Below are positions 8,316-15,526 of a stretch of 64,000 nucleotides of DNA, one piece after another (position 1 is the stretch's first letter; each line of letters begins with the position of its first letter). A model generated the notes under the pieces. That model had not been told where the DNA came from and did no database searches. It was given only the letters and a program-made list of their open reading frames with translations. This stretch comes from Cohnella terricola (lineage in GTDB: Bacteria > Bacillota > Bacilli > Paenibacillales > Paenibacillaceae), in assembly GCF_007786475.1 (NCBI RefSeq), contig NZ_VNJJ01000003.1, forward strand, positions 1 to 64,000, written 5' to 3'. The position numbers and the translations under genes are program-made.

Positions 8316-10586
8316 ATGTCTATCAAAGCCAAGCTTTCGCTGCTAATATCAGTCATCGTGACGATTATCCTGACGCTCAACATTTCGATATTTTACTTTT
8401 CTTCCAAAAACAAGCTTGAGGAGAACCTCAACCAAGAGATGATTACGATCGCCAGGCACATCGGAACAAGCTTGGGAACGGCTGAGAAGTCCAAGGCGTT
8501 TCTGGAGAATATGATCGGAGAAAGGCTTCGAACGGTCGCGGTTTCCGCATTGAAAGAACTTGATCCAAGTATCGATCGGGTGAGCAACGAACAATTGGTC
8601 GAACTTAGCCGAAAGTTTGGCGTCGATCATATTTCTCTATGGAAAAGAACGGATAACGATATCGTCGTGCTCAAATCATCCGACCCGAACGAGCTTAATA
8701 TGGGGTCGAGCACGATGGATTACTGGTTTACGGCATTTAACCAACTGCTCAACGAACGTTATGTCTCGATTCCGCAAGGGCAAAAGCTGCCTAACTATTG
8801 GTCGGGCCCCGCTCAATACGCGTCCTCAGATCCCGATCACGTGAACAAGTGGGGATATTATTACGACGGTTCGACCGATTACATCATTAACCCGTACATA
8901 AGTGCGGAAGCGTTCCTTAATTATGAGAGCAAGGTCGGAACGGCTGCGCTCGTTCGCAGCTTAATGAAGGATAACTCTGATATCCTCGGTATCGCCGGTT
9001 TCGATCCGGAGTTTTTTGGCAAACCGCCCATCATCAAAATGAAGAAAGGCAAAGCCGTTTACAATCTGGACGTCCGCGGCGTTCCTTTCGGGGAAAATAC
9101 GTATCCGGATGAAGAGAACGACAGAGCTCTGGTCAACCGTGCGAACGAGACGGGCCAGGTGATGACCTCCAAAGCTCGATTACAAGGGACCAGTATCATC
9201 AAGAGCTTTATTCCTCTCAATGACGAGGCTCCTTATGTGGTTGGAGTCGTATTCGATTATGCGGTGGTGAAAGAGGCGCTTAATCGGCAATTAATACTGC
9301 ATTCTTCAATCTCGCTCACTTTGATCTTGATCGCTTGGATGGCCAGTTACGTGATCGCGGGAGTTCTAATCAGACCGTTGCGTCACATTCTGGACAACGT
9401 CAACGGAATCGCGAAGGGACGATTCGACAGTAAGATCGTCGTACGCAGCAAGGACGAACTGGGATGGCTGTCTTCGCGCGTGAACGCTATGGCGGATAAT
9501 CTTCAGAACTATATGAGCAGGCTGCGGGATTCGGCAGAGGAGCTTAGAAGCACGAAGGAATATTTAGAATCATTCGTCAATCAAACGTCGGATGCCATTC
9601 ATGTTACGGACCTTGAGGGAACGGTTATCCAAGCGAACAATGCCTTCGAAACGATGTACGGCTGGCGGGTAGAGGAAGCGTTAAACCGGAAGCTGGATAA
9701 GATTCCCGATCATCTGCGGTCCGAATATGAAGAAATACGCCGTCGCATCGAGCGGGGAGAATCGGTTACGGATTATGAAACCGTACGCGTTCGTAAAGAC
9801 GGGTCCCTTATTGACGTCAGCATCACGGTATCGCCGATTAGGGACGAGAACGAGAAAGTTATGGCGATCGCGGAAATCTCCCGCAACATTACCGCCCGCA
9901 AGCAGGCGGAGGAGGCGATTCGCCGCACCGAGAAGTTGTCCGTAATCGGGCAACTGGCGGCGGGTGTCGCACACGAGATCCGCAATCCGCTGACGACTTT
10001 AAGGGGCTTCGTACAGCTATCGCAAAAACAAGGATCATTATCCGAGCCTTTTATAGAGATCATGCTGTCGGAGCTCGATCGGATCAACTTGATCGTAGGC
10101 GAATTCCTCGTTCTTGCTAAACCTCAAGCCGGAAAGCCGCAGCCGACGAATTTAGACAATCTGCTGCAGGACATGATCGCGTTGCTATATTCTCAAGCAC
10201 GCCTTTTGAACGTGTCTTTCGTGACTCATTTCGACAAAGACCTGCCGTTGCTTGATTGCGATGCGAACCAGATGAAACAGGTATTCATCAACATCATTAA
10301 GAATGCTCTGGAAGCGATGCAGGATATCAGCGGAACGATAACGATCGAATTGCGGCACGATTCGGAGGCATCGGTAGTTGTGATTCGTGTCATCGACCAA
10401 GGCCGCGGCATCGCCGCGGACGAGCTTCCGAGGTTGGGAGAACCTTTCTTTACGAGCAAACCTTCCGGCAACGGATTAGGTCTTATGGTCAGCCAGCGGA
10501 TTATCGCCAACCATAAAGGAGTTATGAACATCAGCAGCAAGCTTGGAGAAGGGACCTGCGTGGAGATTCGGCTTCCGCTGCGCTAA
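8316..10586 (+). CDS. membrane PAS-domain sensor histidine kinase (sporulation-kinase-like)
   Basis: 756 aa. TM1 at ~8-30, a ~295-residue extracellular sensor region, TM2 at ~328-350, HAMP to ~400, a short coiled coil, a PAS domain at ~410-530 with a PAC tail, then HisKA with phospho-acceptor His553 in H-E-I-R-N-P-L and an HATPase_c domain with N, G1 (D-Q-G-R-G-I-A) and G2 (G-N-G-L-G-L) boxes. The H-E-I-R-N-P-L-T-T-L-R-G-F block is the form seen in the phosphorelay kinases KinA-KinE, so a role in sporulation or stationary-phase signalling is plausible. There is no adjacent response regulator (orphan kinase), which also fits a phosphorelay input. GGAGG precedes the ATG. The ligand of the extracellular region is unknown. 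Confidence 0.9.
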   Translation: MSIKAKLSLLISVIVTIILTLNISIFYFSSKNKLEENLNQEMITIARHIGTSLGTAEKSKAFLENMIGERLRTVAVSALKELDPSIDRVSNEQLVELSRKFGVDHISLWKRTDNDIVVLKSSDPNELNMGSSTMDYWFTAFNQLLNERYVSIPQGQKLPNYWSGPAQYASSDPDHVNKWGYYYDGSTDYIINPYISAEAFLNYESKVGTAALVRSLMKDNSDILGIAGFDPEFFGKPPIIKMKKGKAVYNLDVRGVPFGENTYPDEENDRALVNRANETGQVMTSKARLQGTSIIKSFIPLNDEAPYVVGVVFDYAVVKEALNRQLILHSSISLTLILIAWMASYVIAGVLIRPLRHILDNVNGIAKGRFDSKIVVRSKDELGWLSSRVNAMADNLQNYMSRLRDSAEELRSTKEYLESFVNQTSDAIHVTDLEGTVIQANNAFETMYGWRVEEALNRKLDKIPDHLRSEYEEIRRRIERGESVTDYETVRVRKDGSLIDVSITVSPIRDENEKVMAIAEISRNITARKQAEEAIRRTEKLSVIGQLAAGVAHEIRNPLTTLRGFVQLSQKQGSLSEPFIEIMLSELDRINLIVGEFLVLAKPQAGKPQPTNLDNLLQDMIALLYSQARLLNVSFVTHFDKDLPLLDCDANQMKQVFINIIKNALEAMQDISGTITIELRHDSEASVVVIRVIDQGRGIAADELPRLGEPFFTSKPSGNGLGLMVSQRIIANHKGVMNISSKLGEGTCVEIRLPLR

Positions 10587-10699
10587 TTAGGTTTTGAAGC
10601 GCAATCCGACGATCATTGCGAAGACAGAGGACGTCGGATACAATATAGCTAGTTATCCGCTACGGCGGAAGATTTGGAAGCGTCGAGGAGGGAAAGGGA

Positions 10700-10900
10700 A
10701 TGTCGAACGTCACGTTAAAGGTTCAAGGAATGTCTTGCGGCCATTGCGTCAACGCGGTCGAAGGAGCGGTCAGGAGATTTGGAGCCGACGCGCAGGTGGA
10801 TTTGGCGAAAGGTACTGTCGCGATTGTTTACGATGATGGCAAAGTTTCCCTCGAATCGATTAAGGAAGCGATCGAAGACCAAGGATACGACGTCGGCTGA
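10700..10900 (+). CDS. copZ: CopZ-like copper chaperone (HMA domain)
   Basis: 66 aa, a single heavy-metal-associated domain with the metal-binding motif G-M-S-C-G-H-C (Cys13, Cys16) in the first loop and a Tyr near the end of the second motif, as in bacterial CopZ. It would bind Cu(I) in the cytosol and pass it to a P1B-type ATPase. No copper ATPase or CsoR gene is adjacent, so its partners lie elsewhere. GGAGGGAAAGGGA precedes the ATG, and a hairpin with a T run follows at 10936-10969. Closely related HMA chaperones for other metals cannot be excluded, but the M-x-C-x-x-C with an internal His is typical for copper. Confidence 0.92.
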   Translation: MSNVTLKVQGMSCGHCVNAVEGAVRRFGADAQVDLAKGTVAIVYDDGKVSLESIKEAIEDQGYDVG

Positions 10901-10935
10901 ATCCCGAAACCATCTTGTTTTATACTCGGAGTATA

Positions 10936-10969
10936 GGGTTGGTTGGCTTATGCCGACCGCCTTTTTTTA
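10936..10969 (+). terminator. rho-independent terminator of copZ
   Basis: GGTTGGC pairs with GCCGACC (one G-T pair) across a 4-nt loop, followed by CGCC and a run of T. It separates copZ from the next promoter. Confidence 0.75.
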
Positions 10970-10970
10970 T

Positions 10971-11030
10971 TTGACAGGGGTTGCTTCCTTGTATACATTT
11001 GTATACAAGGAATGTATACGAATGTATACA
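10971..11030 (+). promoter_or_regulatory. promoter overlapped by four-fold GTATAC operator
   Basis: TTGACA (10971-10976) and TACATT (10994-10999) with 17-bp spacing form a likely SigA promoter. The self-complementary octamer TGTATACA occurs at 10990-10997 and 11000-11007, then as TGTATACG at 11013-11020 and TGTATACA at 11023-11030. Starts are thus spaced 10, 13 and 10 bp, about one helical turn. The first pair covers the -10 and the second covers the start region, so a bound repressor would block transcription. The cognate regulator is not obvious. It may be the small protein encoded just downstream or a regulator elsewhere. Confidence 0.8.
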
Positions 11031-11045
11031 TGGATGAGGTGTAAT

Positions 11046-11357
11046 ATGAGGGACGAACATGATCGAGGCGGAGGCAGGCATAGGACCGAAGGCAGGTCTG
11101 GAAGAGAAGGCAGGGAGCATTGCGGATCGCATCACGGGGCGCACGGCGCCCAGACATTCAGAAGAGCGCGTGTCCTGGCTTTCCTTGAGCAATTGCAGGG
11201 CAGGCGTGCGACGTTGGCGAGGCAACTGGGCGAACCTGAATTCGAAGCGATCAAGCCGGTCATATCCGGCGAGTTGAAGGCGCTAGAACACGTGATCGAA
11301 GAATATATCCTTCTGTTCGATCTCCAAGAGGTTGATCAACACAGAAGAGAAGATTAG
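11046..11357 (+). CDS. small His-rich N-terminus/coiled-coil protein of unknown function
   Basis: 103 aa. Residues ~1-40 are rich in Arg, Gly, Glu and His, with a Cys-flanked cluster H-C-G-S-H-H-G-A-H-G-A-Q. The rest is a predicted helical segment (R-A-R-V-L-A-F-L-E-Q-L to the end) with heptad-like Leu/Ile spacing. I recognise no DNA-binding helix-turn-helix. Its composition suggests metal contact by the His cluster and dimerisation by the helix, but this is inference. GAGGTG lies upstream of the ATG at 11046. Its promoter carries the fourfold GTATAC operator, and the ABC exporter follows almost immediately, so the two genes are probably co-transcribed. It could be a regulator or sensor subunit of that exporter. 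Confidence 0.75.
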   Translation: MRDEHDRGGGRHRTEGRSGREGREHCGSHHGAHGAQTFRRARVLAFLEQLQGRRATLARQLGEPEFEAIKPVISGELKALEHVIEEYILLFDLQEVDQHRRED

Positions 11358-11393
11358 ACAATGCAGAGGCGTAAGAGAGGGGAAAACATAGAA

Positions 11394-13112
11394 ATGCTTC
11401 GACGATTTTTCTCGTATTACCGTCCTTATAGAAATTTGTTTCTGCTCGACTTCGGCTGCGCGATCATCGCCGGCTTGCTCGAGCTGGCGTTTCCGCTGGC
11501 GATCAGCAAGTTCATTGACGATCTGTTGCCGAGCGGCAACTGGCGCATGATCGTGCTGGCCTGTATCGGATTGCTCGGCGTTTACGCGCTGAATACCGTA
11601 TTGAACTACATCGTCACCTACTGGGGACATATGCTCGGCATCAATATCGAGACAGACATGCGGCGCAAAATGTTCGATCATATCCAGAAGCTGTCGTTCC
11701 GGTTTTTCGACAATAATAAGACAGGGCATCTGGTCGGAAGGGTCACGAACGATTTGAACGATATCGGAGAGCTGGCCCACCACGGGCCGGAGGACGTATT
11801 TATCGCCGTCATGACTCTCGCGGGTTCTTTTACGCTGATGGCTTACATCAATTTGGAGCTGGCATTGCTCACTTTTATCATCATCCCGATCATGGCGTGG
11901 CTGATCATCGTGTTCGGCGGAAAAATGACGGATACGTATCGCCGTCTATTCGGTAACGTCGGCAACTTCAACGCGCGGATCGAAGAGAATGTCGGCGGTA
12001 TCCGCGTCGTGCAATCGTTCGCGAACGAAGAGCACGAGAAGAAGCTGTTTGCCGTGGATAATCGAAATTTCCGCGAGACGAAGCTGCTGGCTTACAAGAC
12101 GATGGCCAAGAGCATCTCCGTCAACTATATGCTGATGCGGCTCATTACGATCTTCGTCATGGTGTGCGGGGCCTGGTTTTTCATTGCGGGGAAAATAGAG
12201 CTCGGTGAATTCATGGCGTTCCTGCTGCTATCGAACATCTTTTTCCGTCCGATTGAGAAGATTAACGCCGTCATCGAGAGTTATCCGAAAGGCATTGCCG
12301 GGTTTAAGAGATATACGGAGATTATCGACACCGAACCGGATATCGCCGATGCCAAGGACGCTGTGGAGGTCGAGTCGCTGCAGGGAGATATCCGCTTCGA
12401 CAATGTGACTTTCGGCTACGAGCCGGGGAGGAGCATTCTAAAGGGAATTGATCTGTCGATTCACGCGGGTGAGACCATCGCATTCGTCGGCCCGTCTGGC
12501 GCCGGGAAAACGACGATCTGCAGCCTTCTGCCTAGGTTCTATGACGTTAACGATGGTAAGATTACAGTAGATGGTATAGATATCAGGGATATGACGCTTA
12601 AGTCGCTGCGCAAGAACATCGGCATCGTACAGCAAGACGTGTTTCTCTTCGCGGGAACGATTCGGGAGAATATCGCATACGGGGACCTTAAGGCGACCGA
12701 CGAGCAGATCTGGGAAGCTGCTAGACGGGCATCTCTCGAAGAGACGATTAACCAGATGCCGAATGGGATGGACACGGTGATCGGGGAACGCGGCGTGAAG
12801 CTGTCCGGCGGCCAGAAACAGCGGATGGCGATCGCGAGAATGTTCCTGAAAAATCCACCGATCCTCATTCTGGACGAGGCGACTTCGGCGCTCGATACAG
12901 CGACCGAAGCGGCTATCCAGCAATCGCTGTCCGAGCTTGCGGTCGGGCGGACGACGCTCGTCATCGCCCACAGGCTGGCAACCATCAAGAATGCGGATCG
13001 CATCATCGTCGTCGACGAGAGCGGCATCGCGGAACAAGGCCGACACCAGGACCTAGTCTCTTCCGGCGGTATCTATAGCCGGTTGCATCAAGCGCAATAT
13101 CAGCATGCGTAA
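11394..13112 (+). CDS. ABC exporter, fused permease-ATPase (half transporter)
   Basis: 572 aa, type IV exporter half-molecule. Six transmembrane helices in residues ~15-300, then an ATPase domain with Walker A G-P-S-G-A-G-K-T-T, Q-loop (V-Q-Q-D-V), signature L-S-G-G-Q-K-Q-R, Walker B I-L-I-L-D-E-A-T-S and H-loop I-A-H-R. It resembles the YwjA/MsbA-like multidrug or lipid exporters of Bacillales and should work as a homodimer. The start at 11394 fits the family (ML-x-R-F-F-x-Y-Y-R-P-Y), with GAGAGGGG upstream; an in-frame ATG at 11361 is an alternative. It follows the His-rich protein gene by 36 bp (4 bp with the earlier start). The substrate is unknown. Confidence 0.92.
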   Translation: MLRRFFSYYRPYRNLFLLDFGCAIIAGLLELAFPLAISKFIDDLLPSGNWRMIVLACIGLLGVYALNTVLNYIVTYWGHMLGINIETDMRRKMFDHIQKLSFRFFDNNKTGHLVGRVTNDLNDIGELAHHGPEDVFIAVMTLAGSFTLMAYINLELALLTFIIIPIMAWLIIVFGGKMTDTYRRLFGNVGNFNARIEENVGGIRVVQSFANEEHEKKLFAVDNRNFRETKLLAYKTMAKSISVNYMLMRLITIFVMVCGAWFFIAGKIELGEFMAFLLLSNIFFRPIEKINAVIESYPKGIAGFKRYTEIIDTEPDIADAKDAVEVESLQGDIRFDNVTFGYEPGRSILKGIDLSIHAGETIAFVGPSGAGKTTICSLLPRFYDVNDGKITVDGIDIRDMTLKSLRKNIGIVQQDVFLFAGTIRENIAYGDLKATDEQIWEAARRASLEETINQMPNGMDTVIGERGVKLSGGQKQRMAIARMFLKNPPILILDEATSALDTATEAAIQQSLSELAVGRTTLVIAHRLATIKNADRIIVVDESGIAEQGRHQDLVSSGGIYSRLHQAQYQHA

Positions 13113-13118
13113 CGAAAA

Positions 13119-13155
13119 GAGGGTGTCCCAAAACCATTGACTAGGGGACACCCTC
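13119..13155. terminator. perfect 11-bp inverted repeat after the ABC exporter gene
   Basis: GAGGGTGTCCC (13119-13129) and GGGACACCCTC (13145-13155) are perfect inverted copies around a 15-nt loop. No T run follows on either strand within a few bases. It may act as a terminator for the exporter gene. The GGGTGTCCCAAAA form is also like the tip of a transposable element, which would fit the transposase remnant downstream. Confidence 0.5.
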
Positions 13156-13476
13156 ATCATACTACTTGTCGATTAATATTTTGTGGGGATGTGTCTCTTT
13201 ACGGTTGCTGCTCCACCCCACAAAGTGAAGAAAAGCTTTGCAGCTTATTCCATTACTTTGCGGGGACCCCGGGTTGCCGCCGTGAAAATCTGAATTGGTA
13301 AACTCGTTGCAAGGCGTTTTCACGCCCACAAGAGGCAAACGCTTCGCTCCTTCAAGAGACACATGCCCCTTTTTAATCATCGTCAATTCGTCAAAATCCA
13401 CATCATAACACAAAAGAAACCGTTATTTGGTAAAATGGAAGTGACGAGCAACCATTTAACTAAAGGAGCGGTTTCT

Positions 13477-13605
13477 TTGTATATTCAATATACCATGGAC
13501 CAACTTTACCTGCCAATGGACTTGGAGGAAGACATTCCTCAAAATCACCTCGTGCGTATTGATAATACCACTGTTAACTAACTTAGCAACAGCATCTTTC
13601 GTTTA
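13477..13605 (+). pseudogene. 5' fragment of an IS1182-family transposase, with nonsense codon
   Basis: After AAAGGAG and a TTG start, the reading is Y-I-Q-Y-T-M-D-Q-L-Y-L-P-M-D-L-E-E-D-I-P, the usual beginning of IS1182-type DDE transposases. A TAA at 13579-13581 interrupts it. Past the stop the same frame continues L-S-N-S-I-F-R, which also fits the family, so the stop is a secondary mutation in a once continuous gene. Homology fades by ~13605, just before the 51-bp tandem array; the remaining ~400 residues of a normal transposase are absent. The preceding ~320 bp (13156-13476) hold no credible gene and are probably remnant element sequence. The element is dead. Confidence 0.75.
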
Positions 13606-13640
13606 TTTGGTGCTGCTTCCGCCGCAGTTCTTCTCTCAGG

Positions 13641-13909
13641 CACTCAAACGATCTAGCAGACCGTAACAGCCGCCAAAACCCCGACCACAGACACTCTAAC
13701 GGTCTGCCAGACCGTAACAGCCGCCAAAACCCCTACCACGGGTACTCTAACGGTCTAGCAGACCGTAACAGCCGCCAAATCCCCTACCACGGGTACTCTA
13801 ACGGTCTAGCAGAACGTAACAGCCGCCAAAACCCCGATCACAGACACTCTAACGGTCTAGCAGACCGTAACAGCCGCCAAAACCCCGACCACGGGCACTC
13901 TAACGGTCT
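13641..13909. repeat. 51-bp tandem hairpin array (family B), five units and a partial
   Basis: Units begin (C/T)ACTC at 13641, 13692, 13743, 13794, 13845 and 13896 (partial), an exact 51-bp period. Each unit holds ACGGTCTAGCAGACCGT, a 7-bp perfect stem with a 3-nt loop, then AACAGCCGCCAAAACCCC and a variable CACGGG/CACAGA end. Units differ at a few positions, and some changes hit the stem. It lies between the transposase remnant and the 3' end of the AI-2E-type gene. There are no unique spacers, so it is not a CRISPR array. Confidence 0.95.
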
Positions 13910-13918
13910 CCTAGAGCA

Positions 13919-15076
13919 CTATTCCGTAGCCGCGGATTCGGCCACAGGTTCATCATATAAGCCTGTCCGCTGCTTGAACCAACGGAATAGATGCGTCGTG
14001 ATGACCTTCAGAATGGCATATCCGGGCACGGCCAGAATAATGCCGATCAATCCGAACAAGTTGCCGGCGGTGATGATGACGAAGATGATCGTAATCGGGT
14101 GAACGCGCATCGTCTTGCCCATAATTTGCGGCGAGATGAATTTTCCCTCGATCAACTGCACGATCGTCCAGATGATGATCATTTTGACCAGCATAACCGG
14201 AGACGTCATCATGGCGACGATCAACGCGGGCGTGATAGCAATCGCCGGTCCGAGGTAAGGAACGATGCTCGTGCAAGCTGCGATTACCGCAAGAACGAGA
14301 GAGTAATCGAGCCCAATAATGAGATATCCGATATAGAGAAGAACTCCGATGCAGCAACTGATGACGATCTGTCCGCGGATGTAGGAGCTGATCTGATGGT
14401 TCATTTCCATCATCACGCGGAACGAGCGGTCCCTTAGCTTGGTCGGAACGAAGCCGAGCACGAAGGGAGTCAGTTTTTTACGGTCCTTGAGCAGATAGAA
14501 CAAGATAAAGGGAACCGTAATGATTGCCAGCACCGTTTCCGTAATTCGGCCGACGATGCCGCCGATACCAGACCAGGCGTTGCTCAATAGCGCGGACGCG
14601 CGCGACGAGAAATCGTCGACGAGTTTGGACGTGTCGATCCCGAGCAAGTCCTGCACTTGATTGAAGTACTCGTTGCCGACGAGTTCTTCGAACTTGGTCT
14701 GCGCATCTTGGCTATAAACGGGAAACTGGACGATCAGGCTCGTGATCTGCTCGCTAAGTAGCGGAATGACCTTCATAAAGATTAGCGTCAGAATCGTAAT
14801 AATAAGCAAATATAAAGCGACGATGGAATAGACTCGCTTCACGTTGCGGCTTTCCATGTAATCCACGAGCGGGTTCAGCAAATAGAAGGCGACTCCCGTA
14901 AGCAGAAAAGGAAGGAAAACCGTTTCCAGAATGACGACAAATGGGTGGAAAACGTACGATATCTTGTCCAAGACGAAGATATTCAGACTAATGAGCAAAA
15001 AGATGGCAAGGATCAGGAACACTTTTCGGTCGAGCAGCCACTGGATGCGGTCCGACAAATTGCGAGCGCTTTGCAT
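13919..15076 (-). CDS. AI-2E family transporter (UPF0118 membrane protein)
   Basis: 385 aa, integral membrane protein of the AI-2E exporter/UPF0118 family. It has an N-terminal pair of hydrophobic helices (~18-60), a helix at ~75-95, a central soluble stretch (~100-170), then about five helices between ~175 and 365. Members of this family have been linked to autoinducer-2 export, Na+/H+ exchange or small-solute efflux, so the substrate cannot be assigned. AAGGAGG lies just upstream of the ATG at 15076. It is a single gene, divergent from the c-di-AMP riboswitch promoter. The 3' end abuts the 51-bp hairpin array, which could serve as its terminator region. Confidence 0.9.
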   Translation of the reverse strand: MQSARNLSDRIQWLLDRKVFLILAIFLLISLNIFVLDKISYVFHPFVVILETVFLPFLLTGVAFYLLNPLVDYMESRNVKRVYSIVALYLLIITILTLIFMKVIPLLSEQITSLIVQFPVYSQDAQTKFEELVGNEYFNQVQDLLGIDTSKLVDDFSSRASALLSNAWSGIGGIVGRITETVLAIITVPFILFYLLKDRKKLTPFVLGFVPTKLRDRSFRVMMEMNHQISSYIRGQIVISCCIGVLLYIGYLIIGLDYSLVLAVIAACTSIVPYLGPAIAITPALIVAMMTSPVMLVKMIIIWTIVQLIEGKFISPQIMGKTMRVHPITIIFVIITAGNLFGLIGIILAVPGYAILKVITTHLFRWFKQRTGLYDEPVAESAATE

Positions 15077-15166
15077 GGATTTTCCTCCTTCGTCTTTCTA
15101 TTTTAACCGACTTGAAAAGCGAAGGAAAATGCCTACATGCCAAGTTGCGATTTGAGCCGCACAAGG

Positions 15167-15195
15167 TTGACACGGGAAATCGATTAAATTATAGT
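15167..15195 (+). promoter_or_regulatory. promoter of the c-di-AMP riboswitch-kamA unit
   Basis: TTGACA (15167-15172), 17-bp spacer, TATAGT (15190-15195). The expected transcript start (~15202) coincides with the 5' end of the aptamer. Confidence 0.8.
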
Positions 15196-15199
15196 AAAA

Positions 15200-15325
15200 A
15201 TAAGCTTAGTTTCCGGAAACGTCCGGAAAGCGGGGGAACCACTCTTCAGGGGCGAATCATTCTACACGAATGTAGGGAACCATCTATCCCGAGTCCGACA
15301 GCTAACCTCGTCAGCGTATGGATGG
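15200..15325 (+). ncRNA. c-di-AMP riboswitch (ydaO/yuaA class), copy 1
   Basis: The conserved blocks of the ydaO aptamer appear in order: GCTTAGTTTCCGG, AAGCGGGGGAACC, GGGGCGAATC, TAGGGAACC, CCCGAGTCCGACAGC and TAACCTCGTCAGC. Known ydaO switches turn expression off when c-di-AMP binds, by favouring a terminator. Two candidate terminators follow, ahead of a GTG-started KamA-family gene. The second copy, at 41.84 kb, has the same arrangement. Confidence 0.95.
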
Positions 15326-15360
15326 GTCGGATTGTCTTGTGCAGATAAACTGCTCATTCT

Positions 15361-15384
15361 TTGACCCGTTGAGGGTCTTTTTTG
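15361..15384 (+). terminator. first leader terminator of riboswitch 1
   Basis: GACCC-GTTGA-GGGTC followed by six T. It is short and is the likely expression platform of the c-di-AMP aptamer. Confidence 0.75.
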
Positions 15385-15389
15385 CTTTC

Positions 15390-15440
15390 TAAGGCCCTTG
15401 TTCGCGGCAGGGATGGTCTGCTGCGCGCTCGGGCTTTTTA
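15390..15440 (+). terminator. second leader terminator of riboswitch 1
   Basis: AAGGCCC... pairs with ...GGGCTTT, with an inner GCGGCAG/CTGCTGCGC stem, followed by TTTTATTTTATTTT. This second intrinsic terminator lies ~85 bp before the kamA-like start, giving a tandem arrangement. Confidence 0.7.
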
Positions 15441-15526
15441 TTTTATTTTCGGAAAGGAGGGAGAAAGGGGTTTGGAACGGATTCGTTCTCGAATTCGAAT
15501 GATTATATCTTGAGGAGGAATGCGAA

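Noticed and set aside
12438..13046. 202-codon minus frame within the ABC exporter
   Set aside because: Shadow of the ATPase domain with intact Walker and signature motifs on the plus strand.
13162..13413. 83-codon minus frame upstream of the transposase remnant
   Set aside because: No ribosome site or recognisable domain; probably remnant element sequence.
13641..13909. CRISPR array
   Set aside because: Units are contiguous at an exact 51-bp period with no unique spacers, and there are no cas genes nearby.
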